Part shown: positions 1-13,072 of the stretch, piece by piece | How the letters are laid out: each line of letters opens with the position of its first letter | Numbering within the stretch: the stretch's first letter is position 1 | From: Pyrocephalus nanus | Lineage: Eukaryota; Chordata; Aves; Passeriformes; Tyrannidae | DNA: 64,000 nucleotides | Assembly (NCBI GenBank): GCA_038380795.1 | Contig: CM076266.1 | Span: forward strand, 41,624,425-41,688,424 | Reading direction: 5' to 3' | Notes under the pieces: generated by a model | What the model was told of the DNA's origin: nothing | Databases searched by the model: none | Seen by the model: only the letters and a program-made list of their open reading frames with translations | Position numbers and translations under genes: made by a program

Positions 1-1234
1 CCTTGGTTTTCTGCAATTCTTTAAAAACTAGCTAAGAATGTATCAGATTTCAAAACATTTTCAGGAATACACAATTTGTAGTGCAAAATAGTTACAGTTA
101 TGTAGATCTGTACCGGGAGGTACATACTGAAGAATGTATTTTTTGGCATTGCCATTCGTAATCATAAATCTTAAACACGCACCAATACTCCCATTAAATC
201 TTGCAAACAAAAAAGAACAGTAAAAACATATCCACCTCTGAGAGCTTTAATTAGAAAGTAAGAAAATCTAATGTATATTGGCAGGAAAGACAGTACTGTT
301 CACCAGCTGTGACAGGCAGCAAGTCATATGCACCAAAGTAACTGGTGCTAGTTGTTTTTAGTTTCCACAGAGTTTTGCAGGTGAATACAGGATCTCCTAA
401 GTATGAAACACAAAGAGAAAGGATAAAGATGTCCATCTGAAAGTGTAACAGGTTGGTAAAGAAAGCTGCTGAACACACATCTTCACTACTGGAGGGCAGA
501 TGTCATGACAATAAAAGGAGAAAGTCAAAGTTAGTGGGACATGGCTGGAACTGCAAGCCTGGAACTTCATGGAATTAAAGCAAAGTAATTATTTGGAGAT
601 ATATCCAGTCTGAACAGGGTGAGGACAAATGAGAAAAGGGGAGATAAGAGAGAAAAGAAGCCATAAGTTGCTTAGGACATAAGTGAAACAACTTGGGGAA
701 AAAAAGGAGGGCCTACAGGCAATGGGATGAAACTAAACAGTGAATGGAAAAGAGTTTGGGTTTACATGACATCTTTCTGCCACAGGGATGCAGGTACTGC
801 AGAATGACCTAATCCCTGGCACTAGAGATTTACAACTGAGCATACGGCTGCATTCACAGGGGATTTGCAAAGCACCACAGAGTTTGACTCGTGCCGTTAC
901 ACCTTGCCTTTGGGTCAAAAATTAGTTGAATCCAGATTGTCAAAAATGCCAATATTATGCAAAATTAGTGCAAGCCATTTAGAGGAGCTAGTTAATAACA
1001 CTAGACAAGTCCTGGAAATACCCTGAATGAAGGTTCAAGTCATCTCTAATGCTCCAGTCATCTTGATAAAGAGAAGGTACACCAAATTTAGACACAGCAG
1101 TTCTCGTTTTATATAAACAAATTCTTTATCATAAAAGAGGAGCAAATTTATGTACCACAAAGTCTAATATCAGGGCAAGGGGAAGCAGTTTTCTTAGACT
1201 CTTAGCTCTGAACTGATTCTACTGTATAAAAATC
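1..1234 (-). other. Possible 3'UTR and downstream flank of the candidate exon
   Basis: If the exon at 1235-1473 is terminal, its 3'UTR runs leftwards through this stretch. I found no canonical AATAAA on the minus strand. The nearest variants are TATAAA (plus-strand tttata at 1108-1113) and CATAAA-like or GATAAA-like sequences near 1125-1155. No repeat family or other coding signal is recognised. The UTR extent is inferred, not seen. Confidence 0.2.
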
Positions 1235-1473
1235 TCAACTTGAGTTTTTCTTTCCCTTTTCTATCCCTTTTTCCAATCTTTCTGCTTTTGCAGAAATAAA
1301 AAGCTTCAGATCTTGATAAGTTTTTGGCAATGATGAACTATCAAGCAATTGGAACAAATAATCATTAGCAGTTTGCTGTGATTTTTGCAAGGCGAAGTTA
1401 CAATCCAGGTCTGCAGGTTTTTGCGCACTGACTTCTGAAAGATCCCTTTTCAGGACACCAACATCCATTACCA
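1235..1473 (-). CDS. Candidate terminal coding exon, unidentified gene
   Basis: On the minus strand a polypyrimidine stretch ending TTTCTTTTCAG (AG at 1475-1474) is followed by 79 sense codons and a TGA at 1237-1235. This looks like a last exon whose first two bases complete a split codon. The peptide begins VMDVGVLKRDL, contains the polar mid-section DYLFQLLDSSSLPKTYQDLK, and ends in a charged, helix-prone, lysine-rich tail (AERLEKGIEKGKK). Such a balanced composition is unlike the low-complexity chance frames elsewhere in the window. I do not recognise the protein. No partner exon was identified upstream at higher coordinates, and the next exon may lie outside the window. Alternatives are a decayed retrocopy or a chance frame. 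An in-frame ATG at 1468 would allow a small self-contained ORF, but the acceptor makes an exon more likely. Confidence 0.45.
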
Positions 1474-1596
1474 CTGAAAAGAAATATTAATGGAAATACT
1501 GCCCAGCAATTCATTTGTGCTCCCTTACCTGATCACAAACTAACTCATGAAATAGCTGTGGACTTTATGGCACGCTCAAAACATCTTCCAGCTTCT

Positions 1597-1649
1597 TAAA
1601 ACAAACAAACAACAACAACAACAAAAACAACCAAAAAAACCAAAACAAA
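1597..1649. repeat. A-rich (CAAA/CAA)n low-complexity tract
   Basis: The plus strand carries AAACAAACAAACAACAACAA followed by interrupted A-runs. It is a simple repeat with no coding content. Confidence 0.85.
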
Positions 1650-2386
1650 TTAAAAAAATATAGCTTCTACCTAGTCACTTAGTTTTCTTAGTCAATTCTT
1701 TATGTTTCTGTTTATGAAAATTATAATAAAATCAATATTTTTAAGAGCAGATGGGGAAAGAAGTGGATACCATACTGGAAAAAAAAACCCCAACCAAAAC
1801 AAACTATAAAAGTGCCTTTCGAAGCACCTAGGCCAAACATTTTCAGACACAGGCTATAAACCCTAATTGAAAACATTTTGACTTCATGTTATTCTTATCT
1901 ACTGTAATTTTAATTCCATTATTATAGAGGAAAGGGGATCAAAATCATTTACAGGTAAAGATTAAAACAATATTTTACAATAAAAATGGAAGGATGTGAC
2001 AGTCTGGTAATATGTAATTTATAATTTACTTGATTCCAGATTAACACCATTAAATCAAGCACATACTCCATTAGTAGTCATCAGTTCAATTCATATTCCA
2101 ATAAAAACAACAAAAATCAGTTTGCATTCACATTTTGTAGGAATGGCATTTTAACAATTTCTTGGAGATTCTTGGCTTCTCAAGAAAGAGGTCTCAGAAG
2201 AATGGTTAAAACAGAACAAGCAATACCATTTATTTCTGGCTCTCTAGATGTTCAATATAAGTTTTAATTCAGAACTACCATGTTTATTCAAGTAATTTTA
2301 GATAACTTTTTTCAAGTATTAAGGGCTTGGCATACAGTATTAAGCTTCATCTATAAGGACCATAACTTTACATACAAAGCATTACT

Positions 2387-2418
2387 GTTGTTGTTGTTGT
2401 TGTTAATAATAATAATAA
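2387..2418. repeat. Compound microsatellite (GTT)6 (AAT)4-5
   Basis: Six perfect GTT units at 2387-2404 abut AATAATAATAATAA at 2405-2418, then a short CCACCACAAC stretch. Two trinucleotide repeats back to back suggest slippage at a switch point. Short frames on both strands cross this tract and are not genes. Confidence 0.9.
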
Positions 2419-4914
2419 CCACCACAACAAAAATTTTACACTGCCAGTGTACAACATATACTTGATTCAAAAGTCCTCTGGACTTTAATTGAAACAATCC
2501 TAATGTTTCCCAAGCAAAAACAACAAATATGTCAAGTAACACCTTTATTTCCCCTACATTATTACAACTTAAATAATGCCAACATAGTAGTGAAATACAA
2601 CAATGTACAGTAAAATAAAAACTTAACTCTGCTTCTCAATTTCTAATTTATAAATTACCCAGATGGGAAGATAAACAAAACTGAAAATTCAATAATCTCT
2701 ATTTCATTAGGAAGATACCACAAATGTTAGATCAGTTACTGGGAAACTGCCTACATGACTTTTGCTTTGATTTGTGGCAGTACTTGATGCCACTTCAACT
2801 TAGGCACAGTATGGTTTTAAAGCACAACTCTCACTGTAGAACTGCAAACTAAAGAAGCAAGACCAATCCATCCCTGGTATGGGTCACTCCTGGTGATCAT
2901 TCTGCCCAAAAGGTAGCACAGTCTACATTTATCTGTTTCTTCTGTTTTGTAGAGGATAGGGATTTTCCTGGTTTTGATATACATATCTTAGATAATTTAT
3001 TGCATTTCATGTTCACAAAGAAAAATGGATTATTCAGCTTAACCATAGTATTTTACTCATGACCAGTTAAATAACTGTAGAAATTAGCTTGCCACACACC
3101 AGTCATATGCCTCTCCATTTTTCAGTTTCATAAACAAGTCAAAGGGAATAGAAATCTACTTATTATTAACCAGCTTCTAAAACTAAGTCATTTCTGCTTC
3201 ACTATGCTGAAACCCCGAGGTTTCCTTTTCAGGAAAAGAAAAGCAACTGCAGTAACTTTACCAGTAGGTTGCTTTACTAAAACATTAAGGTGAAATTTTT
3301 CAACACAAACTAATCATCATAAAATATGTTATGCATTTCTGATAAATTAAACTGTTATTACACTCCTTTTCACTGTAACACCACCCTTGGAAGCAAGGGA
3401 TTTTGTAGGCTCCAAATATGTGTTATTGTAAGGTACTGCTCTACTTAAGGTTAAGTTGCATTTTCCATTATAAACCCCCATTTCCAGGGGTTTATTATTC
3501 AGCCATAAAGATCTGCTTGGGGCTGGGATATGGCATGTAAAGACTCAAATCAGCAGCATTTTTTTTAGTGAACATTCAAGGCAAAAATAAATGCACCAAA
3601 CACTCACTTTAGATATTTTTAAATTAGTAAAGTCTCAAACATTCAAGGAAATTTCAAACCTGCAAAGATTTGAGTTCAGATCTGAAGTATTGACCCCAAA
3701 AGCCAAAAATAATCTAAATAATCTCTTCAGTAACTATCTGCCTGACCAAGCCCAGTATTCCCCTATGGCAAAAGAGAGCCAGCAATACCAATTGGGCAGC
3801 CTAATCATTGCGGCACTGTCTTCAAAGACTGCTTTTTCCAGTCCCTTTCATGAATCTTAGAATGCTCTCTGAAATATTCCTCCTTTTAGCTATATATTTT
3901 TCAAAACTACAATTAAAGTAAAACATAATTTTCTAGTTTGATTCCTGAAAAAGAAATGCAAGATGGTACACTTACCTTTGACAAGCATGAATAATTATTT
4001 TATTAATGGTTTGTTTTTTTGTTTTGTGGGGTTTTTTTTTTGCTAAGATATCAATAGTTCTGGCATTAAAACTTCAAGACTATTTCAATGAATTTGCCGT
4101 ATTTTAATTTACACTATTAAGTTATAGTGACATAGAAATAGATGTCCTGGGTCAGAATACAGGTTTTGTTCACTTAGCTCTATACTCAGCCTGATGCAGT
4201 GACTTGTATACAGGTACCTTGTAAAGAGTAAGAACAATTTTTGTCTGTGAATATTTTTGTTTGTTTGTTTTAGCACACAAAATGCTAATGATTAATAGTA
4301 ATTTAGTACAGATACAGTGTACATGACTGTGTGTACACCAGTATGTGATCCCACATACACATACACAGCAACTTTGAAAGGTTTGGTTAAAGATTAAAAA
4401 GACAGGAAATACCAGATTAATCTCAAGGGTGCAACTTTCATTTTAACACCCTTGTGCATGGCTTCTGTAACTGAATCTCTAACCACACCTCTATGTGCTG
4501 GCTTTTTCTACAAAACTTCTGACACATTTGCTCACAGCAATCATTACTCTATCACATCTTTTTCTCTCTCCTTTTTGATCATTATGTAATCTTCACTCAC
4601 ACCTTTTCTTTGCATGGAATAGTAATGCAGATATAGAGATATTTCTTTTCATGCTCTTGACATTTCCTTACAGGTTTTCCTTCCATTCACACTGCAGCCA
4701 CGTGCTCAATTTTGAGCTTTGTGAAATCTGATAAGATGTGCAGCAGGTTACTGATCCACTGAGGCAGGAATGCAGCACTAGAAGACTGAAAGTAAAGAGC
4801 CACTTGGTTGCTGATGTGGAACGTGAGCCATGACATTTCCTTTCTCCTTTAGCAATGGTTAGCACTGCACAGCTCTTACAGCAATCCAAGCACAGTTGCT
4901 CTGCATTTCCCACT

Positions 4915-5217
4915 GATCTCGTCTCTGTGGTGACCAGTGACAGAACCCGAGCAAACAGCCTAAAGTTGTGTCAGGGGAGGTTTAGGTTGAATATTAAAGA
5001 AGTTCTTCACCCTGAGGGTGGTTGGGCACTGGAACAGGCTCTCCAGCACCGAGGCTCGCAGGTCACAGCACCAAGCCTCGCAGAGTTCAAGAAGCATTTG
5101 GATGATACCCTCAAGCACACGGTGTGACTGTTGGGGATGGTCCTGTGCAGGGCTAAGGGTTGGACTCGATGATCCTTTTGGGTTCCTTCCAACTCAGCAT
5201 ATTCTGTGATTCTGTGA
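4915..5217 (+). mobile_element. CR1 LINE 3' fragment
   Basis: This is the 3' end of a CR1 retrotransposon in sense orientation. Landmarks in order are GTGACCAGTGACAGAACC, the CAGGGGAGGTTTAGGTTGAATATTA block, GGGCACTGGAACAGGCT, and the tail GGTTGGACTCGATGATCC followed by CCTTCCAACTCAGCATATTC and the terminal octamers ATTCTGTG ATTCTGTG. The element is 5'-truncated, as usual for CR1. The GATCC..GGGTTCCTTCCAACTCAG tail is the same type as in the minus-strand copy at 36738. It is diverged and does not encode protein. Confidence 0.93.
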
Positions 5218-6518
5218 AGGGTTACAGTGGATTTCTCTCCTGTTCCAGTCTCATCTATTCAGCCCCAACTTGCAATCCTGCAGTTTCCAACCACAGTGCC
5301 AATGTCCCTGCCCAGGAGATCACTGTGACACCTCTGCCACATAGGTCCCCCCCTTCAAACATCTGGCTATTTCCAACTCTTTGGGTTTCTCCTTGTGCAC
5401 TATGAGGTCTTTTAACCTTCCCTGCTCTGGGCTCTTTTCCCAAGAAGTCCCAGTGTGTTCAGAAACCCACACAGTACAGGCTTTTTTATCTGTAAACCCC
5501 TAGTTTAGGTTCAGATCCAAGTAGCCAAAGTGGTCACCACAGGCAGAAGGAGCACAATGCCAAAAGAACCCCACCCATCCCCAGGGTTCAGGAAAAGGAG
5601 CAGTGCAAAGCTGTAATGTGCAGAGGTCACACACATCTTCTATAGCAGTGCCTTTACTAAAATAAAGGTTGTAATACAGACAAATTGCAGAGGGATTTAT
5701 TCCACTTAAAACCTGTACTTAACTAGTCAGTGGGTTTAGTATTAACTAAAGTGTCAACATAGACAAAACCTTTTCCCTACCATCTTTAAATATACCTATT
5801 GCACATAGTGCTAGTACCATACAGTACGTGCTGATGATTTACCTGCAGCTGTATTTCAGTGAGCAAATCCTTCCCACCCTGCAATACTCCAACAAATACC
5901 CTTCACTCTGAGACAAAAGGCAATGGCAATGTAAATCCTCAAAGATTACATGGTCCCTTGTGAACGGTTAAGTGGAGATTATTTAAAAGACTTAATTACA
6001 CAGAAACCTGACACACTCATTTTTAATGGGCAGGCAGACTGTTGTTTATTTAGTTTTTGAAATCTAGTCTAAATTAGGCCTTGAGAAAGAGAAAAGTACC
6101 ATAGGTTTCAATTAACAGATTGTCTTCCACTAGTCAAGGGATAATTTGAGCTTTACAGAAACACATGTAAGAAGTAAAAATAAAGCATAAGTATTTCCTC
6201 ATACTGTACATTGCTTTGCATCAGCCTAGTTATTCTGTGGTTCTTCACTGATATTAAAAATATACATCTTTAATCTTGAGTATATTAATACAAAGTAATA
6301 CTGTCTCTTCCTATCTGTAAGTCATTTGATCTTTCAATACTGCCCAGTTTATCACCAATGGTTTAGAAAAGACATCATACAATTAAGGGAGGGAAAGACA
6401 GAAGCTTTCAGCAGGCAAGCATGCAGCAAAAGAAGTGTGTCAGTTGATAGCAGAAAAATATTTTTATGAGAGAGAGTGATACTACTTAGTAATATCAGTA
6501 CCAAATTTGGAAATGTTT

Positions 6519-6553
6519 TGACTGCAACTATGCAAACCAGTGACTGCAACTAT
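6519..6553. repeat. Short tandem duplication, period 22
   Basis: The 13-mer TGACTGCAACTAT occurs at 6519-6531 and again at 6541-6553. It is most simply a local slippage duplication. Confidence 0.6.
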
Positions 6554-6824
6554 CTATTTAGATACACTGGAAGTTATTTAAGACACACACGTGTGAAATG
6601 TCTATTGATTAAAACAAAAAAGAAAGGTTAATAAAAAAAGCAAATGCTTAAAATCTGAGAAAAAGACTTCATAACCTTTCTTTCATAGTTTTCATTCATA
6701 ATGACGTAAGAATTAATTCCTTGCAGACTGAGGTACTGAACTGCCTGAGAAAAAAACACAAAACAATACTTTTCAGGAAAAAAACTGTGCTAGTGATGAA
6801 AAGGAGGAGTACTTAAAATTGAGT

Positions 6825-6875
6825 TAGGAGCTAGGCATACAACAGTGATTTGCTGTTCAAATTCACTAGCTCCTA
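6825..6875. repeat. Nested inverted repeat (hairpin)
   Basis: TAGGAGCTAG (6825-6834) and CTAGCTCCTA (6866-6875) are perfect reverse complements. The loop contains a second stem, AACAG (6841-6845) with CTGTT (6853-6857). A 10-bp perfect stem at this spacing is expected a few times by chance in 64 kb, so no function is claimed. Confidence 0.5.
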
Positions 6876-8106
6876 GGCCCAAAGGAATGTAGCATAATTG
6901 AAGCATAACATTTTCTTTTTAATGATTAGCATGAAAGAACATTTGCACACTGCTCTTATAGCAAAAAGTAGCAGGAAGGAAACTCTATCTTTAAGCAAGA
7001 TTAATTCAGGTTGCTAACAGGTATGAATTTCTGAGTTTGGAGTGTACTTCAGTGTCAACAAAGGACAGGATGACTATCTATCAAAGATTAAAGAAAACAA
7101 ACTGACAGCATTAATACATTTGTAATGCATATTTCTTTTTCCTTTTTAACTTACATATTCTCAATATTGTGAACAAATAGGAACACAGGTTCCCACTTAT
7201 GACAATATATACAGATATATAAAGTATTTTTTCCCCAAGTTGGTTTCTATTCTAATTGTACCAAATGTTCATACTACTGTGGCTTGTGTGTACCTATGTA
7301 TTTTAAAAAAGCCATGGGAAAATTAATTTCTGTTTGAAAAATTACAGCAAAATTAACAATTAATAACTTTATAAATCCTGATGCTTTCAGTCAGCAATTA
7401 GTAAGCCAAGCTGTCACACAGTCACTGCTGTGCTGCAGACTTTCTATCATGAATTCCAGACTTCTGCTCTTCTGCTAAATCAGGCTGAAATTTCCCAATG
7501 TGTTTTAAAGCTTGAGGAGAATAGGAAGAGGGTGTTATCATTTCAGCCTCATTTCCTCAGGAACGAAGGCCAAAAGTCCTGTATTTAAAACTGTAGTTTG
7601 GTTGCCCTAAAATCTTGACAGTAAATGATTAAAGATTTTTAAGTGTCATGATATATTTTTGCTATCATTTAGGAAAACATTTTTTTTAAAAGAAGTTTCA
7701 TATATGATACATGCTCAACTTACTATTTTTCTTCAGTTTTACATTACAGTTCATTAAACACTTGTCTTCCACCCATTTGAAATCCCCATTATTCTTGTGA
7801 AATGACATTTTTCTATCTGACTAGGAAAGCAAAGTTATGGGCCATATGGTATCTTCACTAAATTAGCAGAAGTTTTACTGATGCCAGTGGAAACCAGAAT
7901 TCATCTACCCCAGAGATTGCATCTCCGTGTAATTGTTCAGGTTAAACCACTCATATAGTTTGCCCATCTCCTTGGGGGAAAGCCCTGCCGATGGGCAGGA
8001 TTCTTAACTTGACACATCAGTCCAGGCAGAGTTCAACCAAAAACCTAAATAGTTTTAACTTGCTGCCTTGCCTCACCTATTCAAAGCATAATGGAAATTC
8101 CCTGGC

Positions 8107-8340
8107 GTGTTTTTGAGCACTAGGGCTGCCCCAGGCAGCTGCTGTCACTTCAGCACCGCCAGCATGCACCTTCAGTGCCTGTGGAGCCAGGCATTGTGTC
8201 CTGCTCCGCAGGTGTCCAGCAGGGATAAACCTGCCGCCCTTGCCTCGCTCCATGGGACAGGCTCAGGCTGCAGTCACTGTGCCCCATCAGATGCTGGTCC
8301 ATTGTTGATGGCTTTGTCAACAAGATCAACAAGCATCAAG
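8107..8340. other. GC-richer patch, unidentified
   Basis: The base composition is clearly richer in G+C than the surroundings, with runs such as GGGCTGCCCCAGGCAGCTG. Frames are open on both strands (about 94 and 60 codons), as expected from composition. It could be an old repeat fragment or a regulatory segment. I see no splice signals that would make it an exon. Confidence 0.3.
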
Positions 8341-8724
8341 CCTCCCAACAATGTGTTTGAAGTACTTGCGTACAGTCACAGAAAAGCCTGACAAACCTAG
8401 AACAGAAACTGCATGGGCATAAAAAAACCCAACCAATCAAACACAAAAGCTTGAATAAAATATGTTGAACATCTTAAATTTAATCCCTCCATTTTTAAGG
8501 AATATAAGACTCCTGTAAAGCATACACTGAAATACTACTGAACTGAATGAATTCACAGCATACAGGTCTTAGACTACATCAGGGTTATGGTTATTGCCAT
8601 AAATTGTGATAAATGTTTATGAGTGAGTTGAAATATTGCAGGCAGGATCTTTTTTCACTGTAGGGCACACAGATACAGTGTAAAATCCTGTAGACTTATA
8701 GGGGATTGTGGGTTTAAAATATCA

Positions 8725-8755
8725 TTAATTATTGTTATAGCGTTAATTATTGTTA
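8725..8755. repeat. Short tandem duplication, period 18
   Basis: TTAATTATTGTTA is present at 8725-8737 and 8743-8755 in an AT-rich context. It is a slippage-type duplication. Confidence 0.6.
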
Positions 8756-10940
8756 GATCAATTTATTATGGCAATGGTTAGGGGCCCCAGCTGAGATGGG
8801 AAGGCTCTTAAGTGGGAGGGCCAGGGAGAGAAAAGACCAACTCAGGGCTCTGCTGACTGGATGTGAAAGTCAAAGAAGGGGAGAAGCAACATACTAGCTC
8901 TGTAATATAAATAAAGAACTAAAACACTGAGACGAGGTGACTTATCTAAAGTAGTCCTAAGTATCTACAGAGGGCAGAGGGGCACTTATGCCAAGGCTCA
9001 GCCCAAGTTTTCAACTGATGCCAGGGAAAGAACCTGGAAGCAGAAGTGGACTAGACTATGCCCGTTTTAATTAGAAGATCATACTCAAAACCCTTCAGTT
9101 TTCATTCCTCTTTAACCAAATGTCCTATCACAGACAGGGAGATGATGCTTCAGAAAAAGCACCTTTTACAGCTGTGTAAAAACTTTCCTATGAGTAAAAT
9201 TTTCTGATTGGTCTGGGTACATGAAATTAAGTCCAAAATCCAAATACAAGCTATTATAAAAACAAAAATTTTAGTAAATTTATGAATTTTTCCAGCCTCT
9301 GTTGCACATGACTACGTGCTTGTTGAATAAAAAACATCCTTTAAATATGGTTTTTATCTGATGAGCTCACAATTGATTCAACCAACTAGTTATCCTTAAA
9401 ATCTGAGCTTCCTGAAAGAAACTTTCACAGGGATATATATACCTCTGTCCTCTAATTCTCAATTATGCACATGCCACATAGCAGTTAAATTAAATGCACA
9501 TTTAGTAAGTTTGATATGCAATTCTGTACTTGTGCAGGAACAGCTTGCACACTCTGGAAAGTTTAACTTGTTAACTATGAGTCCATTGCTACATATTTAT
9601 GCAGGACATGTAAAGATACGTAATAGCTATTTACACTCCCCTGTGCTCTGAATAGAGCAAAATTCCTTCAGAAATATTTATACATTCGAAGATCAATCTA
9701 ATATATAAACATATATAAGGTTCTGCCAGCTCCTGAAAACTTGCATATCCTGAATTTGCATGCATGAGTTCACAATGCAAACAACACAATTTCAAAGCAG
9801 CAAAACGAAGTGTGGAAGAATGAGTTCAAAGAAATAAAAGGAAAAATAAACCCTGGTTTATGTACCCCATCAAATACTACCCCAGCTGAAGGAAGAACCA
9901 TTTGTCAGCCCTTCATTGCCCTGCCAAGCAGCACTACTGGTGCTCAACTGAAAACTCAGCCTACACCTGAAAACTGTTCCTTAACAGAGCTGAGAGGATG
10001 CACCCCAGCTGTAACTTGCTGAATTTGAAGGGACAATCAGCAGGAAGTCTATTATGGCTTTCTGCTCGCAACCCAGAGATCAGGAGAGTTCATTCCCTCT
10101 AAGAAGAGGTAGACCTATGTTATATTCAGGTATTGAGGGTAATCAGAGAAGTAGCCTGTCCAGCTGTCTTTCCCTTTCACCCACAGTTTTCATCCGTATT
10201 ACATCTGGCATAAAGTAGTAATTTTTAATACTTTAAAGTTTCAATAATGCTAAAGAAAAACAAGAATCTTTGTGTCTTGCACAGCTTTAAAGCATGTTAC
10301 AAACAAGAAGCGGGGAAGCTTCTCAAAGCAAAATGTACTTGTGGAATTGTATAAAATGGGAAGAGTATGGCAATCCAACAACAGAGTTGCAACCAGTTCA
10401 CTGAAGAATTATACATCTACATATACATCCCTAAACCGACACAGAGAAATGTGTTATCATTATTATATTTTTTTTTATATCTATCTGTTCCAAATTGAAA
10501 ACAAACAGTACTTGAAAAATAAATTACCACTAATTAGTTGAGTCTCAACAGCAGAGTACCTGTCAAACCCTTTTAGGTGACTGAATTTAAAATACCTTGT
10601 TACTTTTTTTCTAAACTGCAGGGAAAAGAAATAATTCAGCAAGCAGCACCTGGGTTCCATGAGCTCTTTGATAATACTGTGCCTGTATTAAAAATGTTTT
10701 TGGAAATCTTTGAGTACATTTCCAGTATATCAGAAATAAAGACGATTGTCAGAGATTCTTGTTAATCAGTTGAAAAAGCAAAAACAGCTGAGTGGGAGGC
10801 AGAAATGTTATATGTTGATGTGATTATGAGTCACTGCAGTTTTGGTTGAATCAAGGCCATTTATTCGAAAGTCTGCTGCCCAAAAATGACTCCTTATTTG
10901 CAAAACCCTTCTTTTTATTCTTTATTCTCTCCTTTCTTTC

Positions 10941-10959
10941 TTTTTTTTTTTTTTTTTTT
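10941..10959. repeat. Poly-T run (T19)
   Basis: This homopolymer follows a CTTTCTTTC pyrimidine stretch. Neither TTTATT downstream nor a target duplication was noticed that would mark it as a retrocopy tail on the minus strand. Confidence 0.9.
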
Positions 10960-13072
10960 AACTGGATATCTTATATAAAAATTGTTTCCATCACTTTATG
11001 TTAAGGAATTTTCTTTTGGCCCTTGTGTAGCATGATGCCTATAACATCCAAAACAGAGGGCTCCAGGATGTCTGCCATAAGAAAATATAGTGGCTTGCTT
11101 TATTTTTAAAGATTAATACAGTTGGCAACCAAGAGGACATGAATGACATGATTTACAAGTTTGTGGGCCAGACAAAGAAGGATCAAAAGATTATCTGCAA
11201 GCAAAATTTCAACATTTCAAATGGAGGAAATAGGAACAGAAAAGGCTCATCTGTTCACAGACCAAATCTTTCCAGCAGCCCAAGGTAGCAGGAAAGGGAG
11301 CATGAGAAGTCCTCTGTGCCAGCTCCCTCTGCAGGACTCTGGCTGCAATCCTGGCCAGCAGATTTCACCCTTGGAGCTTATAATTGCATGTAATTTCTGT
11401 GTCTAAATGGAAAAAAAATGCACAAATGAGCAGATCCCTTCTAATGGCAGGAAAAGAAATCTAAAATAAATATTTTATTTTCAGGGTTTTTTTTTTTCTT
11501 TAACCTAGGTATAATACCTGAACAGAAGTGCCTGCATTTTGAGTGTCTGGCTGCAGTTTGGAACCTTGCCACAAAGAAGGAACTGTAAGTTAAGAAGTGT
11601 CTACACTCTAAAACAAAGGTCGGTGGCTTGACTGTTGGCATGAGATGTTTGCGAATGAGTAAGCTAAGTTACCTTCAATGGCACCCCTGAAAATCAGTTG
11701 TTCCCGCTTTGCACTTCATGGCATGAGCCTGGTGAGCTTCATGGCATGAGCTCTCATACGCTCAGATGCCTTCCTTGGGTATTGTTCTTGGGCTTCTTCC
11801 AGACCTGCCTTTATATCACGACAGACGCTAGAAGCGGCACCAGAACAGGAGCTGAATGAAAGTTTTGTATTACATGTTCTGAATACTGACATTACTTGGC
11901 CTTTTTCTCCTGGGTTCCAGGTTTTCATAAAAGACAACAGACTTCTTGGTTGTGAAGATCATATAAACTCCTAGAAATTGCCAGGAACAAGCAGATGGGG
12001 ACAAAACCACATAACATGTCTACTGGTAAGCTACAGACCACAGTCTGGAGAATTCAAAATGCATCAATTACTCCTGACTTTGAAAGACTCTTTAAAGACA
12101 TTTTTTACTCCTTCTCACACCAGCCCTAAGGGAAGAAACAACTCTTTCATTCTGCTCTTAGCCAGCATGGAAAGTGAAGGACTGCTTCAGCTGCACCATC
12201 CAGCACAGAAAAGGAAAAGAGAAAAAGCCCAATCTAAACCAGGGTGGGATCCAGGAACGATACTACAGCCAAATCAAACACTTTACAAATGCTGGAACAG
12301 AGCACAATCCTAACTACAAATGAACCCTGCTGGTTTTATGATCTGCACAATGAAGTTTATCAAGGTATCAGTTCAAGGCTACACCCTATTTACAGATACA
12401 GCACTCAAGCCTTTAAAGGGCTGTGGCAATACTAGGTAAATACATGATTCCTCACAAGGATTAAGTTGCTACAGTTTGGAACTGAACATCAGAGATTCTT
12501 GTTCATGCTTCCTGGTTTCTCCTCTTCTATACCCAAATGAATGTTTTCCAGTAACTGGAAAAAAATTGTCTTTTCGCTCAAGCATTTAACCAGTCAGTCC
12601 TCTAGTGAGTAATAATACCAAAGAAAAACAATAGTAACTGGATGGACTGAACTCCAACCAACAGCTCCCCCTACCAGCCAATTCAAAGAGGATCAGGAGA
12701 AGTAAAAAATGAAGTTTAGGATTCAAAGGCACTGTAAACTAAAAGATAAGATTTCCAGTGATAGCAGGATAATTTTAATACAAGTGCAGATGCTCATGCT
12801 CAGAGTTTTAATAAAACTCTGTACTAAAACTCAGTAATAAAAGACCACAGACTATGCCTCAACAGTGTGCATCTTACAAGTCACTGAAAAAATACCATAA
12901 TTAGCTGTAAGGTGCTGTTTAAACCTTCAAGATAAAGGGTTTCTATTCTGTTTTATAATGAGAGGTAAATTTTACTATTGTGTGTTGGAAGGTAAATCAT
13001 CAACTTTTGCAGCACGATGTGGCATACATTTGGAGGCAGAGTTTTACTAAATTTACTGCAAGTATTGCAGAT

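Larger units (their letters stand above)
1474..4914. other. AT-rich noncoding DNA
   Basis: This stretch is intron or intergenic sequence between the candidate exon and the first CR1. It contains an A/C-rich tract near 1600, a compound GTT/AAT microsatellite at 2387-2418, and T/GTTT-rich runs near 4008-4042 and 4255-4275. Open frames here are short and two of them read through the microsatellite. No further exon could be supported. Confidence 0.5.
5218..13072. other. Noncoding AT-rich stretch
   Basis: No exon, RNA gene or confidently named repeat was recognised. The stretch holds a GC-richer patch near 8107-8340, short tandem duplications at 6519-6553 and 8725-8755, a nested inverted repeat at 6825-6875 and a T19 run at 10941-10959. 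Open frames are short, overlap on both strands and lack splice context. Confidence 0.5.

Noticed and set aside
8761..9010. Segment with AATAAATAAAG and GC-richer flanks resembling an LTR
   Set aside because: No TG...CA ends, target duplication or second copy was seen, so the evidence is too thin.
11716..11937. 73-codon minus-strand frame with somewhat protein-like composition, with a second open frame overlapping upstream
   Set aside because: No splice acceptor or known protein could be recognised. The shift between frames would require a decayed pseudogene that I cannot identify.
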